Shown here: piece after piece, positions 26,662-37,076 of the stretch
How the letters are laid out: each line of letters opens with the position of its first letter
How positions within the stretch are numbered: the first letter of the stretch is position 1
Assembly: GCF_001559865.1 (NCBI RefSeq)
Contig: NZ_LOHE01000101.1
Coordinates: forward strand, 1 to 64,000
Direction of reading: 5' to 3'
From: Abyssisolibacter fermentans
Lineage (GTDB): Bacteria; Bacillota; Clostridia; Tissierellales; MCWD3
Length of the DNA stretch: 64,000 bases
Notes under the pieces: model-generated
What the model was told of the DNA's origin: nothing
Databases searched by the model: none
What the model saw: the letters and a program-made list of their open reading frames with translations, nothing else
Made by a program: the position numbers and the translations under genes

Positions 26662-28671
26662 ATGTCAAACAAATTCAATGTTAAAGACCTCATCGTAGAT
26701 ACTAAAATATATTTACTGATAATTGGGCTTTTAACGTGTATATTAGCATTTTATGAACCTAAAATAACAGTAATTATGTTATTCATCTTAGGGTATTTAA
26801 TATATTATTATAAAAAAAATATACATCTAAGAAAACTTGAATGGACCAGTTATATTCAAAAACTTACAGATGACTTTGATTATGCTACAAGAGATTCATT
26901 ATTTAACTTACCTTTACCACTTGTTATATTAAGCAAAGAAGGAAGTATACTGTGGTATAATCCTAAATTTATGGATATAATTGAGCAAAAACATTTTCTA
27001 GGAGAAAACATAAAACAGATAATTCCAAATATAAGCATAGATGACGTTTTAAATTTAGAAAAAATGAGTTCTACAGAAGCAAGTATAGGAAAAAGAGACT
27101 ACAAAATATTATATAATGTAGTAAATACAAGTGAAGAAACTAATACAAATAATGCTAACTACATTATAATGCTTTATCTTGTTGACAATACAAGTTTTTC
27201 TATTCTAAAGCAGAAATATTTAGATGAAAAAACAAGCGTATGTCTTATAGAAGTGGATAATTACGATGAAGTCAGAAAAAAAACAGAAAGTTCAAGAGTT
27301 CCAGTAGTATTTGCTGAAGTTGACAAAATACTAAATGAATTTGCAAAAAGTATTGATGGCTTTATAAGGAAATATGAGCAAGACAAGTATATTATAGTAT
27401 TTGAAAATAGATTTTTAAAAATATTGGAGGATGCCAAATTTGATGTATTAGATAATATTAGAAGCATAGATCAAGGTAATGAAATGCCAATTACTCTAAG
27501 TATAGGAGTTGGAGTGTTTGGTAAGAATCCAGCACAAATGTATGAATATGCTAGAGCAGCTATAGATATAGCTTTAGGTAGAGGCGGAGATCAAGCAGTT
27601 ATAAAGAAAATTGAACGCCTAAGTTTTTATGGAGGAAAGAGTAAAGCAGTTGAAAAAAGAACTAAAGTCAGAGCTAGAGTTATATCTCATGCTTTGAGAC
27701 AATTGATAGATCAGTCTGATAAAGTATTTATAATGGGACATAAAAATGGTGATATGGATAGTTTTGGTGCAGCTATAGGTATTGCTAATGCGGTAAGAAG
27801 CAGGGGAAAAAAAGCATATATAGTTTTAGACGACGTAAATCCACAAATAAAAAACATATACAATAGATTATATAATGAAAAGCCTGATTATTTTGATGAT
27901 GTAATTACATCAAGCCAATCATATTTAAAGGCTACAGAGGACTCATTATGCGTGGTAGTAGATATTCATAGACCCAAATCTACAGAGGCTCCTAAATTAC
28001 TTGAGATTATTGGTAAAGTTGTGTTGATAGATCACCATAGACGAGGCGTAGAATTTATTGACAACCCAATATTAACATATCTTGAACCATATGCATCATC
28101 ATCATGTGAACTTGTTACTGAAATATTAGCCTATATGGATAATAAGATTCATTTGGATAAGTTTGAGGCAGAGGCATTATTAGCAGGTATAGCTGTTGAT
28201 ACAAAGAATTTTACTTTTAAAACTGGCGTGAGGACATTTGAAGCAGCTTCTCTTTTAAGACGTTATGGAGCGGATACTACTTCAGTTAAACAACTATTTC
28301 AAGATGATTTAGAGACATTTATAATGAAAGCTGATGTTGTTAAAAGAGCTCGTATAATAAACAATGAAATAGCAATTTCTTCATTTGATGAAGATGTAGA
28401 TGATTACATTCTTATAGCAGCTCAAGCTGCTGATGATTTACTCAATATCAACGGGATTACAACATCTTTTGTTTTAGCTATAAAAGATAATAAAATACAC
28501 ATTAGTGGAAGATCACTGGGAAAAATCAATGTACAATTAGTATTAGAAAAACTAGGAGGAGGGGGACATTTGGCAGTAGCAGGTGCACAGCTATATGATG
28601 TAACCCTAAACCAAGCGGAAGCTTTAGTAGAAAAAGCAGTGACAGAATATTTAGAGGAAGGTGAAGAATAA
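26662..28671 (+). CDS. gdpP: Cyclic-di-AMP phosphodiesterase GdpP
   Basis: A 669-residue GdpP/YybT. Two membrane segments (about residues 12-55) are followed by a PAS-like domain, a degenerate GGDEF domain ([23 protein letters not shown]) and DHH/DHHA1 domains with [23 protein letters not shown] and LIDHHRRG, which bind the catalytic metals. DHHA1 ends in [10 protein letters not shown] and [12 protein letters not shown]. It hydrolyses c-di-AMP. The start at 26662 follows AGGAGG; the stop overlaps the rplI ATG (TAATG). Confidence 0.95.
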   Translation: MSNKFNVKDLIVDTKIYLLIIGLLTCILAFYEPKITVIMLFILGYLIYYYKKNIHLRKLEWTSYIQKLTDDFDYATRDSLFNLPLPLVILSKEGSILWYNPKFMDIIEQKHFLGENIKQIIPNISIDDVLNLEKMSSTEASIGKRDYKILYNVVNTSEETNTNNANYIIMLYLVDNTSFSILKQKYLDEKTSVCLIEVDNYDEVRKKTESSRVPVVFAEVDKILNEFAKSIDGFIRKYEQDKYIIVFENRFLKILEDAKFDVLDNIRSIDQGNEMPITLSIGVGVFGKNPAQMYEYARAAIDIALGRGGDQAVIKKIERLSFYGGKSKAVEKRTKVRARVISHALRQLIDQSDKVFIMGHKNGDMDSFGAAIGIANAVRSRGKKAYIVLDDVNPQIKNIYNRLYNEKPDYFDDVITSSQSYLKATEDSLCVVVDIHRPKSTEAPKLLEIIGKVVLIDHHRRGVEFIDNPILTYLEPYASSSCELVTEILAYMDNKIHLDKFEAEALLAGIAVDTKNFTFKTGVRTFEAASLLRRYGADTTSVKQLFQDDLETFIMKADVVKRARIINNEIAISSFDEDVDDYILIAAQAADDLLNINGITTSFVLAIKDNKIHISGRSLGKINVQLVLEKLGGGGHLAVAGAQLYDVTLNQAEALVEKAVTEYLEEGEE

Positions 28672-29117
28672 TGAAGGTAATATTATTAGCAGATGTTAAA
28701 GGACTAGGTAAAAAAGGAGATATTATAAAAGCTAAAGATGGTTATGCTAGAAACTATTTATTTCCTAAGCAATTAGCCAAAGAAGCAACAACAGGTAATA
28801 TTAAAGTACTTAGTCAACAAAAACAATCAAAATTACACAAAGAGCAAGAAACTTTAAAACAAGCAGAAGACTTAGCGGATAAAATATCAAAGCTAACTGT
28901 TATAATGAAAAGTAAAGCAGGCGAAAAGGGAAGATTATTTGGATCCATAACCACAAAAGATGTATCTGATTTATTATATGAGCAGCATAAAATTAAGATA
29001 GATAAGAAAAAAATAGTTATGAAAGATAATATAAAAACTTTAGGGTCTACTTATGTTGAGATTAAAATTCATCCAAAAGTTAAAGCTAAGCTTCAAATAG
29101 ACGTAGTGAAGCTCTAA
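28671..29117 (+). CDS. rplI: 50S ribosomal protein L9
   Basis: A 148-residue L9. The N-terminal domain has [18 protein letters not shown] and [15 protein letters not shown], followed by a helical connector and the C-terminal RNA-binding domain ([16 protein letters not shown]). The conserved gdpP-rplI-dnaB order is kept. Confidence 0.97.
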   Translation: MKVILLADVKGLGKKGDIIKAKDGYARNYLFPKQLAKEATTGNIKVLSQQKQSKLHKEQETLKQAEDLADKISKLTVIMKSKAGEKGRLFGSITTKDVSDLLYEQHKIKIDKKKIVMKDNIKTLGSTYVEIKIHPKVKAKLQIDVVKL

Positions 29118-29144
29118 ACACTTATTATATATTTGTGTAAGTAA

Positions 29145-29209
29145 TTATTTAGGTTCTCTACTTAACTTTTACAATATGTTATTCAAAGTTATATAAATTA
29201 TTAGGGTTT
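29145..29209. repeat. Dispersed intergenic repeat, module A (minus orientation)
   Basis: Read on the minus strand, ACCCTAATAATTTATATAAC, TTTGAATAACATATTGTA and AGTAGAGAACCTAAATAA match the copy at 61106 onwards (CCCTGATTATTCATATAAC, TTTGAATAATATGCTGTA). Ends AATTATTTAGG and TTATTAGGGTT form terminal inverted repeats. Further on, at 29268-29333, nested arms AAAGTTTAT/ATAAACTTT and TGCTTC/GAAGCA form a second hairpin ending in T residues. Confidence 0.55.
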
Positions 29210-29367
29210 TATTTCTGTGAATAATATGGTTTATGAATATCAAGAAGACACTGTTAAGGTGCGATAGAAAGTTTATTGCTTCGATAGACGCAGAGTTTTA
29301 TTTGAAGCATTGATGTCTTATTTGATAAACTTTTTAATTAGTTTAAAGATTTGATGGGGATGATAAA

Positions 29368-30705
29368 ATGGACGTTACAAATGATATGCTAAAAATTCCA
29401 CCTAATAACCTAGAAGCAGAGCAGTCTGTTTTAGGTGCTATGATTTTAGATAAGGACGCATTGATAACAGCAATAGAACGGTTGAGTGGAGATGATTTTT
29501 ACAAAGAAGCGAATAAGGAAATATTTGAATCAATATATAGCTTATATAATAAAAATGAGCCAGTAGACTTAATAACTTTAGCAGAAGAATTAACTAAGAG
29601 AGATATATTAGAAGCAGTTGGTGGTATAACTTATTTAGCTAATTTAGCAGACGGAGTATCTACGACTGCAAATATAAAAATTTATTGTGAAATTGTTGAA
29701 GAAAAGTCTATACTTAGAAGGCTTATAAAAGCATCTAATGAAATTATTGCTGAAGGATATAAGGACGAGCTAGAGTTAGATAATATAATAGATCAAGCAG
29801 AAAAGAGAATATTTGATATAACTCAAAGAAAAAGCAGTGAAGGTTTTATAACTATTAATAAAGCTCTTATGGATACACTAAATAAAATAGAAGAAATGTC
29901 TCAAACAGGTGGAGGAATAACTGGTTTACCTACAGGGTTTGTAGACTTGGATAGAAAAACATCAGGTTTGCAAAAATCAGATTTAATATTAGTAGCAGCT
30001 AGACCTTCTATGGGTAAGTCAGCTTTTACTGTTAATGTAGCACAAAATTGTGCGTTAAGATATGGTGCTTCAGTAGCTATATTTAGTCTGGAGATGTCTA
30101 TAGGACAAATAGTTCAACGTATGCTAAGTGCAGAATCCCATGTAGAGTTACAAAAAATCATATCTGGTGACTTAAATGATGAAGAATGGAGTAGATTAGG
30201 CAGATCAATGGGACCATTAGGATCAGCAAAAATATTTATTGATGATACTGCTGGAATTACACTTAATGATATGAAGGCTAAATGTAGAAAACTAAAGATA
30301 GAACAAGGATTAGATTTAGTTATGATAGATTATCTTCAGTTAATGAATGGTGATGGCAGATCTGAAAATAGGCAACAAGAAATATCAGCAATATCTAGAG
30401 GACTAAAAGGTATGGCTAGAGAATTGGATATTCCTATAATTGCATTATCACAATTATCTCGTGCTCCAGAGTTAAGAGCAGATCATAGACCTATATTATC
30501 AGATCTAAGAGAATCAGGTGCTATAGAGCAAGATGCGGATGTTGTTATGATGCTATACAGAGATGAATATTATAATAAAGATACAGAGAAAAAAAATATT
30601 GGAGAAATCATTATTACAAAACAACGTAATGGTCCTACGGGAACAGTTGATTTAGTATTCATGGGTAAATACACTAAGTTTTTAAATATGGAGAGACCTA
30701 GTTAG
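29368..30705 (+). CDS. dnaB: Replicative DNA helicase DnaB
   Basis: A 445-residue DnaB-family hexameric helicase (called DnaC in B. subtilis). The N-terminal domain begins PPNNLEAEQSVLGAMILD; the RecA-like domain has Walker A ARPSMGKSAFT, Walker B LDLVMIDYLQLM, and ELRADHRPILSDLRESGAIEQDAD. It unwinds DNA at the fork. A DnaC-like loader and a DnaD-like protein are encoded further on. ATGGGGATG precedes the start. Confidence 0.97.
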   Translation: MDVTNDMLKIPPNNLEAEQSVLGAMILDKDALITAIERLSGDDFYKEANKEIFESIYSLYNKNEPVDLITLAEELTKRDILEAVGGITYLANLADGVSTTANIKIYCEIVEEKSILRRLIKASNEIIAEGYKDELELDNIIDQAEKRIFDITQRKSSEGFITINKALMDTLNKIEEMSQTGGGITGLPTGFVDLDRKTSGLQKSDLILVAARPSMGKSAFTVNVAQNCALRYGASVAIFSLEMSIGQIVQRMLSAESHVELQKIISGDLNDEEWSRLGRSMGPLGSAKIFIDDTAGITLNDMKAKCRKLKIEQGLDLVMIDYLQLMNGDGRSENRQQEISAISRGLKGMARELDIPIIALSQLSRAPELRADHRPILSDLRESGAIEQDADVVMMLYRDEYYNKDTEKKNIGEIIITKQRNGPTGTVDLVFMGKYTKFLNMERPS

Positions 30706-30804
30706 ATAAAAATAATAGTTTTTTTAAAACATATCAACTAGGGTTTAAAGATTAGGTAATAGGGTATAACTAACTTTGTATAGAAAAAGTTAGGAGGAGT
30801 ATAA

Positions 30805-32001
30805 ATGAATAATAGAATTCTTAACATAAAAAAGGATGTTAAGTGGATAGGTGTATTAGATCCTTCTTTAGTAACATTCGATGTTGTAATGGAAACTAAA
30901 TATGGAACAACGTATAACTCTTATTTCATTGATGCTGATAAAAAAACTATAGTTGAAACAAGCAAAGAAACTTTTAAAGATGAATACATTCAAAAAGTAA
31001 AAAAGGTAGTAAATCCAGATGATATAGAATATATTGTTTTAGATCACACAGAACCTGATCATTCTAGCAATCTTAAACATTTATTAAGGATAGCGCCTAA
31101 CGCGACTGTAGTCGCTTCAAAATCAGCTATAAATTTTTTAAAATACATGGTTGATATTGACTTTAAGTATAAAATAGTAAAAGATGGAGATACATTAGAT
31201 TTAGGGAATAAAACTTTAAAATTTATATCAGCACCTTTTTTGCATTGGCCAGATTCAATGTATACTTATTTAATAGAAGATAAAGTGTTATTTACGTGTG
31301 ATTCATTTGGATGTCATTTTTGTGACGAGAGGATGTTTGATGACTTAGTAGATAATTTTGATGAAGCATTTAAATATTATTTTGATGTAATTTTAAAACC
31401 ATTTAGTAACTATATGCTTAGTGCTATAGATAAAATAAAAGATTTAGATATAGAAGTTATATGTCCAGGGCATGGACCAATACTAAGATCAAAACCACAA
31501 AAGTATATTCAGATGTCTAAAGACCTTTGTAGAGTAAAGGAAAAATTAAAGCAACATAAAATTTTTATACCATATGTATCAGCATATGGATATACTGGGA
31601 AAATGGCACAAGAAATTGCTAATGAAATAAAAATTGTTGATAATAATATAGAAGTAGATGTTTGTGATATTGAAAATATAGATTTATTTGAGCTAGAAGA
31701 AAAAATCGAAACTTCAACAGCTTTGTTAATCGGATGCCCAACAATAAATCAAAATATACTCCTTCCAATATATAAATTATTTGCAGTACTAAATCCTATT
31801 ACAAATAGAAGTAAAGCTGCTGCAGCATTTGGTTCATACGGCTGGAGTGGAGAAGCAATAAATATAATGGAAGATAACCTAAAGAATCACAAGCTTAAGA
31901 TAGCAGTACCGGGGCTAAAGGCTGCTTTTTTACCAAATGAAAATTCTTTAGAAAAATGTAGAATATTTGCTAAAGATTTTGTGGATTTTTTAAAAAAATA
32001 A
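30805..32001 (+). CDS. Flavodiiron protein (A-type flavoprotein, FprA)
   Basis: A 398-residue flavodiiron protein. The N-terminal metallo-beta-lactamase-like domain has the diiron ligand motif HTEPDHSSN, further ligands in LHWPDS, TCDSFG and CPGHGPIL; the C-terminal flavodoxin domain starts near residue 252 (PYVSAYGYTGKMAQEIA) with FGSYGWSGEA for FMN. Such enzymes reduce O2 or NO to protect anaerobes, suiting an organism with O2-sensitive hydrogenase. TTAGGAGG precedes the ATG. Confidence 0.93.
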   Translation: MNNRILNIKKDVKWIGVLDPSLVTFDVVMETKYGTTYNSYFIDADKKTIVETSKETFKDEYIQKVKKVVNPDDIEYIVLDHTEPDHSSNLKHLLRIAPNATVVASKSAINFLKYMVDIDFKYKIVKDGDTLDLGNKTLKFISAPFLHWPDSMYTYLIEDKVLFTCDSFGCHFCDERMFDDLVDNFDEAFKYYFDVILKPFSNYMLSAIDKIKDLDIEVICPGHGPILRSKPQKYIQMSKDLCRVKEKLKQHKIFIPYVSAYGYTGKMAQEIANEIKIVDNNIEVDVCDIENIDLFELEEKIETSTALLIGCPTINQNILLPIYKLFAVLNPITNRSKAAAAFGSYGWSGEAINIMEDNLKNHKLKIAVPGLKAAFLPNENSLEKCRIFAKDFVDFLKK

Positions 32002-32024
32002 TCACAGGTAATTTGTGTTGAAAA

Positions 32025-32286
32025 TGTGGATAAATTTTATGTTATTTTGAACTTATAAAAATAAATATTAATGTTTTTTAAAACAGTGTATTTTACAGGG
32101 ATAAAAAATCATGTGCTTTTTTGAAAAAAAAAGAGCACTTTTTTTATCCACAAAAACAGAGGATAACTTGTGGATAAGTTGTGAGTGTAACAATTTAAAA
32201 ATTAAAATACTTAGCTCAAGACTAGTTAAATCAACGAATTCAATAAAAATAAAAATAGACTAAATTGTTTCTTAAATTGTGGATAT
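32025..32286. promoter_or_regulatory. DnaA-box cluster in the fprA-purA intergenic region
   Basis: Perfect TTATCCACA boxes occur at 32025-32033 (minus), 32144-32152 (plus) and 32169-32177 (minus). Imperfect ones lie at about 32160-32168, 32278-32286 (TGTGGATAT) and 32543-32551 (TTATCCAGA). GGATAACTTGTG and GGATAAGTTGTG form a tandem repeat at 32161-32183. The area is very A+T-rich. It could be a DnaA-binding regulatory cluster, an origin component, or a purA control site. Confidence 0.65.
32113..32146 (+). terminator. Terminator of fprA
   Basis: GTGCTTTTTT (32113-32122) and AAAAAAGAGCAC (ending 32138) form a stem with an A/T-rich top, followed by seven T residues. The last Ts overlap the plus-strand DnaA box at 32144. 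Confidence 0.75.
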
Positions 32287-32460
32287 TATAATTATAAATA
32301 GTTTATTTAAAAAAAATATTCATACGAATATTTTGAGATGTATCAATATAATAATTCGTATTTAATTGACTTTTTTATTATATTTTGATATTATGAGAAA
32401 GGGAATGTTCGCTTTAGAATCAATATAAATATTTCATATAATTTATTAAAAATAATTAAA

Positions 32461-32604
32461 TCTGATTATTTATACAACGTTGAGTAATATGCTGTAAGTC
32501 CTTAATTATAAAAAACCTAAAATTTAGTTTAGTGTGGATGGTTTATCCAGACGTAACCATAAGGATGCAATATAATATTTAATTTACTATGAATAATCTA
32601 GGTT
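32461..32604. repeat. MITE-like dispersed repeat (module A) before purA
   Basis: The left part, CTGATTATTTATACAAC and GAGTAATATGCTGTAAGT, matches module A at 61106. The right end TATGAATAATCTAGGTT is the inverted terminal repeat. The interior, with GTGTGGATGG and TTATCCAGAC, differs from other copies. It ends just before the purA ribosome-binding site. Confidence 0.6.
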
Positions 32605-32606
32605 AA

Positions 32607-34078
<1,472 letters not shown>

Positions 34079-34211
34079 ATTCTCATAAAAATTTTTTGAT
34101 AAAACCAAAATACTAAGATTTACATATATTAGATATAATATAGATTATTTCGACTATTTACAAAGAATTTAAGGTGTTTTAATTAAAATATATATTTTTT
34201 AAGAAAAACTG

Positions 34212-34240
34212 TTGACATAATAATAGCTATCATGTAAAAT
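34212..34240 (+). promoter_or_regulatory. Promoter of the tRNA cluster
   Basis: TTGACA (34212-34217) and TAAAAT (34235-34240) are separated by 17 bases, ending 17 bases before the first tRNA. Confidence 0.7.
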
Positions 34241-34257
34241 ACTAAGAGTAGTCATTC

Positions 34258-34333
34258 GACCCATTAGCTCAGTTGGCAGAGCACCTGACTTTTAATCAGG
34301 GTGTCCGGCGTTCGAGTCGCCGATGGGTCACCA
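34258..34333 (+). tRNA. tRNA-Lys (TTT)
   Basis: GACCCAT pairs with ATGGGTC in the acceptor stem. The D-arm has AGCTCAGTTGGCAGAGC, the anticodon loop CTTTTAA gives TTT, and the T-arm has GTTCGAGTC. CCA is encoded. Confidence 0.97.
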
Positions 34334-34340
34334 TTTTTAA

Positions 34341-34415
34341 GGCCCTATGGTCAAGCGGTTAAGACACCGCCCTTTCACGGCGGTAACCCGGGTTCGAGTC
34401 CCGGTAGGGTCACCA
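34341..34415 (+). tRNA. tRNA-Glu (TTC)
   Basis: GGCCCTA pairs with TAGGGTC (one G-T pair). The anticodon stem-loop CCGCCCTTTCACGGCGG carries TTC, the T-arm has GGTTCGAGTCC, and CCA is encoded. Confidence 0.97.
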
Positions 34416-34431
34416 AATTCAAATAAGTTAA

Positions 34432-34507
34432 GGGCGCATAGCTCAGTTGGGAGAGCACCTGCCTTACAAGCAGGGGGTCATAGGTTCGAGCCCTATTGTG
34501 CCCACCA
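34432..34507 (+). tRNA. tRNA-Val (TAC)
   Basis: GGGCGCA pairs with TGTGCCC. The anticodon stem-loop CTGCCTTACAAGCAG carries TAC, the T-arm has GGTTCGAGCC, and CCA is encoded. Confidence 0.97.
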
Positions 34508-34513
34508 TAAAAA

Positions 34514-34542
34514 AATCAGCAATTATTTGCTGATTTTTTTAA
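34514..34542 (+). terminator. Terminator of the tRNA cluster
   Basis: AATCAGCAA (34514-34522) pairs with TTGCTGATT (34527-34535), followed by further T residues. It also faces the convergent DnaC-like gene. Confidence 0.8.
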
Positions 34543-34608
34543 TCTATATAATTAGAAATTTAAAACTGTTGATAAATTATATTTTTTCAATAAAACATTA
34601 ATATTAAT

Positions 34609-35595
34609 CTATTCTTCCCATCTTAAATCGTTACCATAAAATTTTAGCTCAATAAATTTACCAAATATTCTTGAAAAGAATCTATCAGAATACATTTGAG
34701 AAAGTTCTCTAGGATGATGGTTAGTAGATATAATAGTTTTTTTACCAGTAATTAATCTAGAATTTAATATATTGAAAATTTCAGTATTAGTAAAAGCTGT
34801 AGTTAATTCAGTGCCTAAATCATCTATAATTAATAAATCAGCATTAAATAATAAATTATAAGCTAGTTGATATGAATTGTCTTTGGCATTATCTTTAAAC
34901 TTATATGTTCTAATAATATCTAAAATTTTAAATGCAGTTTGATATAAGACTATTTTACCCTTATCAAGTAAGCTTTTAGCTATACAATTACACATAAATG
35001 TTTTACCTAAGCCTGTAGTACCATAAAAAAGTAAATTCTCTTCATTGTCTACATCAAAATTAATAACAAAGCCTTCACATACATTTGCTACGAATTTCAT
35101 ATTTTCTTTTGGAGTAAGTTGTTCATCTTCATAAATTTCATCAGAAAACAAATCAATATTAAAGGTTTGAAAATTTTCTTTAGAAAGTATATGCTCTAAA
35201 TTAGACATCTTATAAGCAATACTAATAAGTGCTTGTTTAAAGCAGCTACACTTTTGGCCGTTTTCGGTATATCCTGTATCCTTACATTTTTCACAATCAT
35301 ATTCTATATCTGTATAGTTAATTGGAATATTGTTTTCTGTCATTAGTATAGCTTTTTCTTGTTTTAATTTTTTAGTTTTTAATTTTAATTCTTCTAGTTC
35401 ATTTTCAAGATTAGCTGAGTTTTTTAGAATTTCCTTTGATGTTAATATACCTAGTGAAGTAATTTCTTTATTTATTTCTTTAATTCTAGGTACTAGTGAA
35501 TAAACCTCTTGAATTCTTTTGTTTTGCTCATATTTTTTTCTATCCAATTTTAATTCATAATTTCTTAATATTTCTTTTATAATTTGTTCATTCAT
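34609..35595 (-). CDS. DnaC/DnaI-like helicase loader ATPase
   Basis: A 328-residue AAA+ protein of the DnaC/DnaI/IstB group. An N-terminal coiled-coil region (about 1-85) is followed by a four-Cys zinc-binding motif (CEKCKDTGY...CSCF, about 104-122). The AAA+ core has Walker A YGTTGLGKTFMC, Walker B LLIIDDLG, sensor ISTNHHP and an Arg-rich SDRFFSRI motif. It should load DnaB onto DNA with the DnaD-like protein encoded just upstream (16 bases). Confidence 0.88.
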   Translation of the reverse strand: MNEQIIKEILRNYELKLDRKKYEQNKRIQEVYSLVPRIKEINKEITSLGILTSKEILKNSANLENELEELKLKTKKLKQEKAILMTENNIPINYTDIEYDCEKCKDTGYTENGQKCSCFKQALISIAYKMSNLEHILSKENFQTFNIDLFSDEIYEDEQLTPKENMKFVANVCEGFVINFDVDNEENLLFYGTTGLGKTFMCNCIAKSLLDKGKIVLYQTAFKILDIIRTYKFKDNAKDNSYQLAYNLLFNADLLIIDDLGTELTTAFTNTEIFNILNSRLITGKKTIISTNHHPRELSQMYSDRFFSRIFGKFIELKFYGNDLRWEE

Positions 35596-35611
35596 AAATA
35601 TTTACCCTCCC

Positions 35612-36730
35612 TTATACATTATTTTTGTATAAGTTGTTTAGACCTTTTTGTTGAAGTTTTTTTTGTAAATTTTTATTTAGCTTTTCTTCAAGCTCTTTGT
35701 CAGAATATTTTGTAGTTGTATGTTTAAAATTATGAAACTTTGTTTTAAACATATCTTTTTTAATATTTGAATTAGGAGAGCTTTGTTTATTCTGTTTAGT
35801 AGTTCTTTTTTCATTAAATTGTTTTTGGTTATTTTCAACAGCTTCAACTGTTTTTAAATTGGTTTTATGCCATTTAGTTAGTATACCATCTAAATATCTA
35901 AAATTTGGTTCTGCAATTTTAAGAGTTTCATTACATGCTATCAATATAACATCTAAGCTGAAATTCCATTCATCAACCCATTTGTTAATAAGGTTTTTAA
36001 TAGGAGTTGAAAAATTACCTTTAAAGCCAATAGCCTCTTTTATTTGATTGTATAACTTATATCTAGTGTCATTTGATTCTAAATAGGCATTTAAGTTATC
36101 TATAGTTGTAAGTTTTAAATCATACCAATTTTTAAGAATGCCTTGCACATAATTTAAACTTTTTATATTCCTTTTTTCCTTAGCAAATTCAAATGCTTTT
36201 ACAATTATATCAGTACTCATATTATAATTATATATCCATTCTAATATTTTTTTATATTCATTAGGTACTAATGTACGTCCTATTATATCCGTTATATTAT
36301 TAAACATATTATTTACAGCGGGTGAATTTTTTAATTCTACTATATCTGATGGAGTACAAGTATAATTTGTTTTAGAAGTATCAGTTTGAGCAGGCTTTAT
36401 AATCTTGTCTATATATAATTGTTTTAAGTTAACAAACTCAACAGTATAATTATTATCATTAGAGTCAGCAGTATAGTGTTTTTTTATTATACCCTTTTCT
36501 TCCCAAAAGTCCCAAGCTTTTAATACATCATCCAAACTAGTTCTTAAATTTTTTGCAATTGTTTGATTAGATACTATTATATTGTTATCCTTATTGTTTG
36601 CATATTTAAAGCCAAGTAAATAAACTTTAACATCAGTGCCATTTGCCATTGGCATAAAATCGTCTATGAATATATTTTCAACTGTAGTATTTCCTAAATC
36701 TATTTCAGTTGTACCTAAAAAGAAATTCAA
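35612..36730 (-). CDS. DnaD-domain primosome protein
   Basis: A 372-residue DnaD/DnaB-type protein. The N-terminal winged-helix-like region (about 1-95; TIAKNLRTSLDDVLKAWDFWEEKGII) is followed by two DnaD C-terminal domains (about 140-210 with LVPNEYKKILEWIYNYN, and about 220-295 with NKWVDEWNFSLDVILIACNE). A basic, Gln/Lys-rich tail follows. It starts with TTG behind GGAAGGTGG. It is paired with the helicase loader, so the two should act in primosome assembly. Confidence 0.85.
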   Translation of the reverse strand: MNFFLGTTEIDLGNTTVENIFIDDFMPMANGTDVKVYLLGFKYANNKDNNIIVSNQTIAKNLRTSLDDVLKAWDFWEEKGIIKKHYTADSNDNNYTVEFVNLKQLYIDKIIKPAQTDTSKTNYTCTPSDIVELKNSPAVNNMFNNITDIIGRTLVPNEYKKILEWIYNYNMSTDIIVKAFEFAKEKRNIKSLNYVQGILKNWYDLKLTTIDNLNAYLESNDTRYKLYNQIKEAIGFKGNFSTPIKNLINKWVDEWNFSLDVILIACNETLKIAEPNFRYLDGILTKWHKTNLKTVEAVENNQKQFNEKRTTKQNKQSSPNSNIKKDMFKTKFHNFKHTTTKYSDKELEEKLNKNLQKKLQQKGLNNLYKNNV

Positions 36731-36974
36731 TTAAATCCACCTTCCACTTAGTAACATTCTTTAATATATTATAACATACAGCACGTAATGTTTTATGTAG
36801 TGTTTAATAAATTTAATAATACCTTAAATTAGATGTTTTTAAAATATTTGAGCCAAAAAGGTATTAATTTAATAAAAAATGAAGAAAATAATAAATGAAT
36901 GTAAATAAAATTGAAAACAAATAAAATATGAAGAGAATTCTGTAAAATGCTTAGAGTTGCAAAACATGATAATT

Positions 36975-36980
36975 ATGATA
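36975..36980 (+). promoter_or_regulatory. Possible -10 element upstream of the first M23 peptidase gene
   Basis: A GATATAATAG sequence near 36975-36982 gives a good extended -10 box about 95 bases before the start. No clear -35 is seen. The rest of 36731-37076 is A+T-rich with no recognisable feature. Confidence 0.3.
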
Positions 36981-37076
36981 TAATAGAATATGAGATTGTA
37001 TTACGAAAATATTACAAAGATGTTACATGCATATTACTAAATAAGCAAAGGTAAAAAAATATAGGAGAGATTTTTT

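Noticed and set aside
34347-34601. An 84-codon open frame over the tRNA cluster
   Set aside because: It reads through tRNA-Glu and tRNA-Val, which have complete cloverleaf sequences. Its protein is a translation of tRNA.
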